Shown piece by piece: positions 61,301-64,000 of a stretch of 64,000 nt of DNA; within the stretch, counting starts at the first letter, position 1; the number at the start of each line of letters is the position of its first letter. The notes beneath the pieces were generated by a model. That model made no database searches and was not told where the DNA came from. It saw only the letters and a program-made list of their open reading frames with translations. The DNA is from Falsigemmobacter intermedius (GTDB taxonomy: Bacteria; Pseudomonadota; Alphaproteobacteria; Rhodobacterales; Rhodobacteraceae): the NCBI RefSeq assembly GCF_004054105.1, contig NZ_SBLC01000014.1, positions 1 to 64,000 of the forward strand, in the 5' to 3' direction. Both the position numbers and the translations under genes were made by a program.

Positions 61301-63415
61301 ATGACGGTGAGCCAGATCCCCCTTTCCGACAGCCAGCCCACTGCCGAAGAAGCCATCGAGGGCCTTCCCCCGGGCTTCGGCAGCGGCCTGACCGGCCAGA
61401 TTGCCTATGGCATCGCCTTTTGCTTTTCCCTGTTTCAGATCTGGGTCGCCGCCTATGGCCTGCTGGCAAGCCAGATCGTCCGGGCCATGCATGTCGGCTT
61501 CGTGCTGCTGCTGGGCTTTGCGCTGATCGCCAATCTTGTGGCCAAGACACGTCACACCAGGGCGTTGTTCTGGGGACTTGGTGTTCTGGGCTTCAGCACG
61601 GGGCTTTATAACTGGGTCTTCTACAAAGAACTTCTGCTGCGCTCGAATTATCTCACCACGACCGATCTGGTCATGGGCGCGATCATGGTCGGGCTGGTGT
61701 TCTGGCTGGGGCGTCGCCTGATGGGCTGGCCGCTGGTCATTATATCGGGCTGTTTTCTGGCCTATTCCGCCTTTGGCGAGCATCTCAGCGGGATTTTGCA
61801 GCACCGCGGCTATGACTGGGAAATGCTGATTGAGCATTTCGCTTATGGCACAGAAGGGATCTATGGCTCTCCGATCTATGTCTCCTCGGCCTATATCTTC
61901 ATCTTCGTCGTTTTTGCGGCCTTCCTTGAGCGCGCGGGCATGCTGGAGCTGTTTAACGATGTGGCCCTCGGACTGGTCGGCCACTGGCGCGGCGGTGCCG
62001 CCCAGGTCTGCACCCTGTCCTCGGCCCTGATGGGAACGGTCTCGGGCTCAGGGGTCGCCAATGTGGTCGCCTCGGGGCAGTTTACCATTCCGCTGATGAA
62101 AAAATCCGGCTTCCGCGCGGCCTTTGCCGGCGGGGTTGAGGCGACCTCTTCGATGGGGGGGCAGATCATGCCGCCGATCATGGGGGCTGTGGCCTTCATC
62201 ATGGCTGAAACGCTGAACATTCCCTACGGCGATGTGGTGCGTGCGGCGCTGATCCCGGCGTTTCTCTATTTCGGTGTCTGCTTTTGGGTGGTGTATCTGG
62301 AATCGGGCAAGCTGAACCTGCTGGGCCTGCCGAAGGAGCAACTGCCCAGCCCGCTTGAGGCGCTGAGAAAGCAGTGGATGCTGCTGATCCCACTGGGCGC
62401 GCTGATTTATCTGCTGTTCGCCAATTATACGCCGATTTTCGCCGGATCCATGGGGCTGGCCCTGGTGGTGGTGCTGATCCTTGGCACGGCGGTCGCAGCG
62501 CAGATCGGGCCACGGGCGTTCCGCTTTGCCTTCTGGATCGCGCTCGGCCTCGCCTCAGCGGCCTTTCTGAAATTCGGCGTCAATCTGCTGGCCCTCGTGA
62601 TCGGTGGCATGCTGGTGCTGTGTTTCGTGATCAGGGGCGCCCGTGAGGCCCTGGTGATCGTGCGCGACTCGCTGGCTCTGGGCGCGCGCAATGCGCTTCC
62701 GGTGGCGGCGGCCTGTGCCATCGTCGGCGTTGTCATCGGCACGCTGACCCTGACCGGGATCGCCTCAACCTTCATCGGTGCCGTTCTGCGCATCGGGGAA
62801 GAAAGCCTGTTTTTGTCACTAATCCTGGTGATGATTACCTGCCTCGTCCTTGGGATGGGGATCCCCACAATCCCGAATTACATCATCACCTCCTCGCTGG
62901 CCGGTCCCGCGCTGGAGCAACTGGGCGTTCCCCTGCTCGTCAGCCATATGTTCGTCTTCTATTTCGGCATTCTGGCGGATCTGACCCCCCCGGTGGCACT
63001 GGCCTGCTTTGCAGCGGCGCCAATGGCAAAGGTTTCAGGGCTGCGGATCTCGATTGATGCCACCAAGCTCGCCATTGCCGGTTTCGTGGTGCCCTTTGTT
63101 GCGGTCTATTCCCCGGCGCTGATGCTGCAGCCGCCCCACCCCGGATCGGTCATTGCCGAAACACTGGGCTTTCCGGCAGAGGTCATCTGGATCACCCTGC
63201 AGACCGTCCTGGCCGTGGGTCTGTGGGGTGTGGCCGTGGTCGGTTATCTGAAAGCCGTCGCCCCCTGGTGGGAGCGCGCATTAGCCCTTGGCCTTGGCAT
63301 TTTCCTTGTGCTTCCGGAGCTTAGCTATGATGTGGCAGGCCTTGCGCTGGTGGCCCTGTTCCTGGCACAGCATCTGCTGCGCAATCGTGGCCAGGCCGGG
63401 CTGGTCGCAGGGTGA
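61301..63415 (+). CDS. TRAP transporter fused permease (4TM+12TM)
   Basis: The 704-residue membrane protein has the two TRAP permease subunits (DctQ and DctM) in one chain, as is usual for TAXI systems. Typical elements are SGSGVANVVASGQFTIPLMKKSGF, GGQIMPPIMGAVAFIM, MGIPTIPNYIITSSLAGPALEQLG and FGILADLTPPVALACFAAAPMA in the M-domain. It uses an Na+ gradient for solute uptake. The ATG at 61301 has a purine-rich GAAAGAGA upstream; a GTG two codons later is possible. It overlaps the DUF1850 start by 4 nt. Confidence 0.95.
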   Translation: MTVSQIPLSDSQPTAEEAIEGLPPGFGSGLTGQIAYGIAFCFSLFQIWVAAYGLLASQIVRAMHVGFVLLLGFALIANLVAKTRHTRALFWGLGVLGFSTGLYNWVFYKELLLRSNYLTTTDLVMGAIMVGLVFWLGRRLMGWPLVIISGCFLAYSAFGEHLSGILQHRGYDWEMLIEHFAYGTEGIYGSPIYVSSAYIFIFVVFAAFLERAGMLELFNDVALGLVGHWRGGAAQVCTLSSALMGTVSGSGVANVVASGQFTIPLMKKSGFRAAFAGGVEATSSMGGQIMPPIMGAVAFIMAETLNIPYGDVVRAALIPAFLYFGVCFWVVYLESGKLNLLGLPKEQLPSPLEALRKQWMLLIPLGALIYLLFANYTPIFAGSMGLALVVVLILGTAVAAQIGPRAFRFAFWIALGLASAAFLKFGVNLLALVIGGMLVLCFVIRGAREALVIVRDSLALGARNALPVAAACAIVGVVIGTLTLTGIASTFIGAVLRIGEESLFLSLILVMITCLVLGMGIPTIPNYIITSSLAGPALEQLGVPLLVSHMFVFYFGILADLTPPVALACFAAAPMAKVSGLRISIDATKLAIAGFVVPFVAVYSPALMLQPPHPGSVIAETLGFPAEVIWITLQTVLAVGLWGVAVVGYLKAVAPWWERALALGLGIFLVLPELSYDVAGLALVALFLAQHLLRNRGQAGLVAG

Positions 63416-63801
63416 TCTGTATCCTGACAGCCGCGGGGGTCATCTCTCTCGCGGCTGAGAGCTTCACCCTTTCCTGGCAGCATTCAACGGCCCGAACCCT
63501 CTGGACCGAAACATGGGCTGCGAAAGAGGGCGCTTTGCACCTCGAGCTTGCCCGGGTCGAAGGCCCGGGCGCCGGGATGGAGGCGCCGGAGGGTGCAAAA
63601 CGCGAGGGCAGCACCTGGGTCTGGCACCCGCAACTGCCCCCCCTGCCCGAGCTCTTCCTTGCGGCCTCCGGCGCCACAGGCAGCGGCTGGCAGATTTGCG
63701 CCGATGGACACTGCCTTGAGATCGGCGGATCCGCGGGAGGGGCCATCCGCTTAAGCGCGACCGCGGATCCGCTGCCCTGCCCCCTCAGCCCTGACCAATA
63801 A
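63412..63801 (+). CDS. DUF1850 protein of the TRAP-TAXI operon
   Basis: The 129-residue protein starts with GTG overlapping the permease stop by 4 nt. It has a short hydrophobic N-terminus and the DUF1850 features SFTLSWQHSTARTLWTETW, LELARVEGPGAGMEAPEGA, PPLPELFLAASGATGSGW and CADGHCLEIG. DUF1850 genes are linked with TRAP-TAXI operons, but the role is unknown. Its 3' end overlaps the convergent response-regulator gene by 17 nt. Confidence 0.9.
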   Translation: MICILTAAGVISLAAESFTLSWQHSTARTLWTETWAAKEGALHLELARVEGPGAGMEAPEGAKREGSTWVWHPQLPPLPELFLAASGATGSGWQICADGHCLEIGGSAGGAIRLSATADPLPCPLSPDQ

Positions 63802-64000
63802 CGCGCTGAAAATCATCGAGGAAGCTTTTCATCTCCGCTTCCTCCTGTTCATCGGCAAGGTGCAGCACCTCCGGCTCGACCGCTCCGCTTGCGAAAAGAT
63901 CGATCACCAGATCGCGCAATTGTGTCAGCCCCACCGGCTTGGTCAGAACCCGCGTTGCCCCGCCCTGCTCCATCGCATCGCGCAACTCTGGCATCGCGGG
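63785..64000 (-). CDS. Response regulator receiver protein, 3' part (gene continues beyond the window)
   Basis: Only the C-terminal 71 residues are in the window. They contain the receiver-domain end GGATRVLTKPVGLTQLRDLVIDLF with the conserved Lys, followed by an acidic tail (EPEVLHLADEQEEAEMKSFLDDF). The stop is at 63785. Without the N-terminal half neither the phospho-acceptor Asp nor any output domain can be seen. A short single-domain regulator is suggested because no output domain follows the receiver fold. Confidence 0.75.
   Translation of the reverse strand, partial: PAMPELRDAMEQGGATRVLTKPVGLTQLRDLVIDLFASGAVEPEVLHLADEQEEAEMKSFLDDFQRVIGQG

Overview
This 64 kb window looks like a stretch of core chromosome from a high-GC alphaproteobacterium of the Rhodobacteraceae/Paracoccaceae type. 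The evidence is strong GC bias at third codon positions and several neighbourhoods typical of that group: the HIG1-like twin-TM protein, PduO adenosyltransferase, etfBA and hbdA cluster; obgE-proB; NDUFA12-mlaD-DUF2155; DUF6473, DUF3572 and DUF983 proteins; and pstSCAB-phoU-phoB with the long alphaproteobacterial PstC/PstA. I assign no species. I saw no prophage, insertion sequence, CRISPR array, plasmid module or toxin-antitoxin cassette.

Layout. 0.1-7.4 kb: ATP-type PEP carboxykinase behind two operator-like repeats, an alpha/beta hydrolase-like protein, then cobalamin adenosylation, electron-transfer flavoprotein and 3-hydroxybutyryl-CoA dehydrogenase, with a DUF6473 gene on the other strand. 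7.4-13.5 kb (minus strand): proB, obgE, DUF2155, mlaD, NDUFA12, a RidA protein, clpX and clpP. 13.7-20.4 kb: an MFS transporter, tRNA-Gly(GCC), a GMC oxidoreductase divergent from its LysR regulator, and an EF-hand / ECF sigma / membrane protein / CpxP-like cluster. 20.6-25.9 kb: DUF983, Nudix, HAD and DUF3572 proteins, then a c-di-GMP block (PleD-like cyclase with dead receivers, an H-NOX-like protein without heme ligands, an HNOBA-GGDEF cyclase). 26.1-34.6 kb: pheS and the phosphate-starvation operon behind a double Pho box.

34.6-41.1 kb (minus strand): a SPOR protein, the nucleoside salvage operon cdd-deoA-deoB-add-upp and a frameshifted SRPBCC gene. 41.1-44.3 kb: NAD pyrophosphatase, a 2',3'-cyclic phosphodiesterase and the 4.5S SRP RNA. 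44.5-51.2 kb: an RND efflux pair, DUF454, rsmD and a ferredoxin-reductase-like flavoprotein. 51.3-57.6 kb: peroxiredoxin, FMN-dependent alpha-hydroxyacid dehydrogenase, dnaG-rpoD and a cytochrome c. 57.6-64 kb: an SH3-domain protein, two identical tRNA-Phe genes, a sugar transferase lacking its catalytic acidic pair, a TAXI-type TRAP transporter operon and the 3' end of a response regulator.

The genes are mostly housekeeping and central carbon, phosphate and nucleotide metabolism. The least ordinary items are the c-di-GMP block with its heme-ligand-free H-NOX scaffold, the sugar transferase without its Asp-Glu pair, the frameshifted SRPBCC gene, unexplained repeats upstream of pckA and etfB, an interspersed GC-rich hairpin repeat, and two genes that look leaderless. 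I found nothing that clearly amounts to a wholly new biological system.
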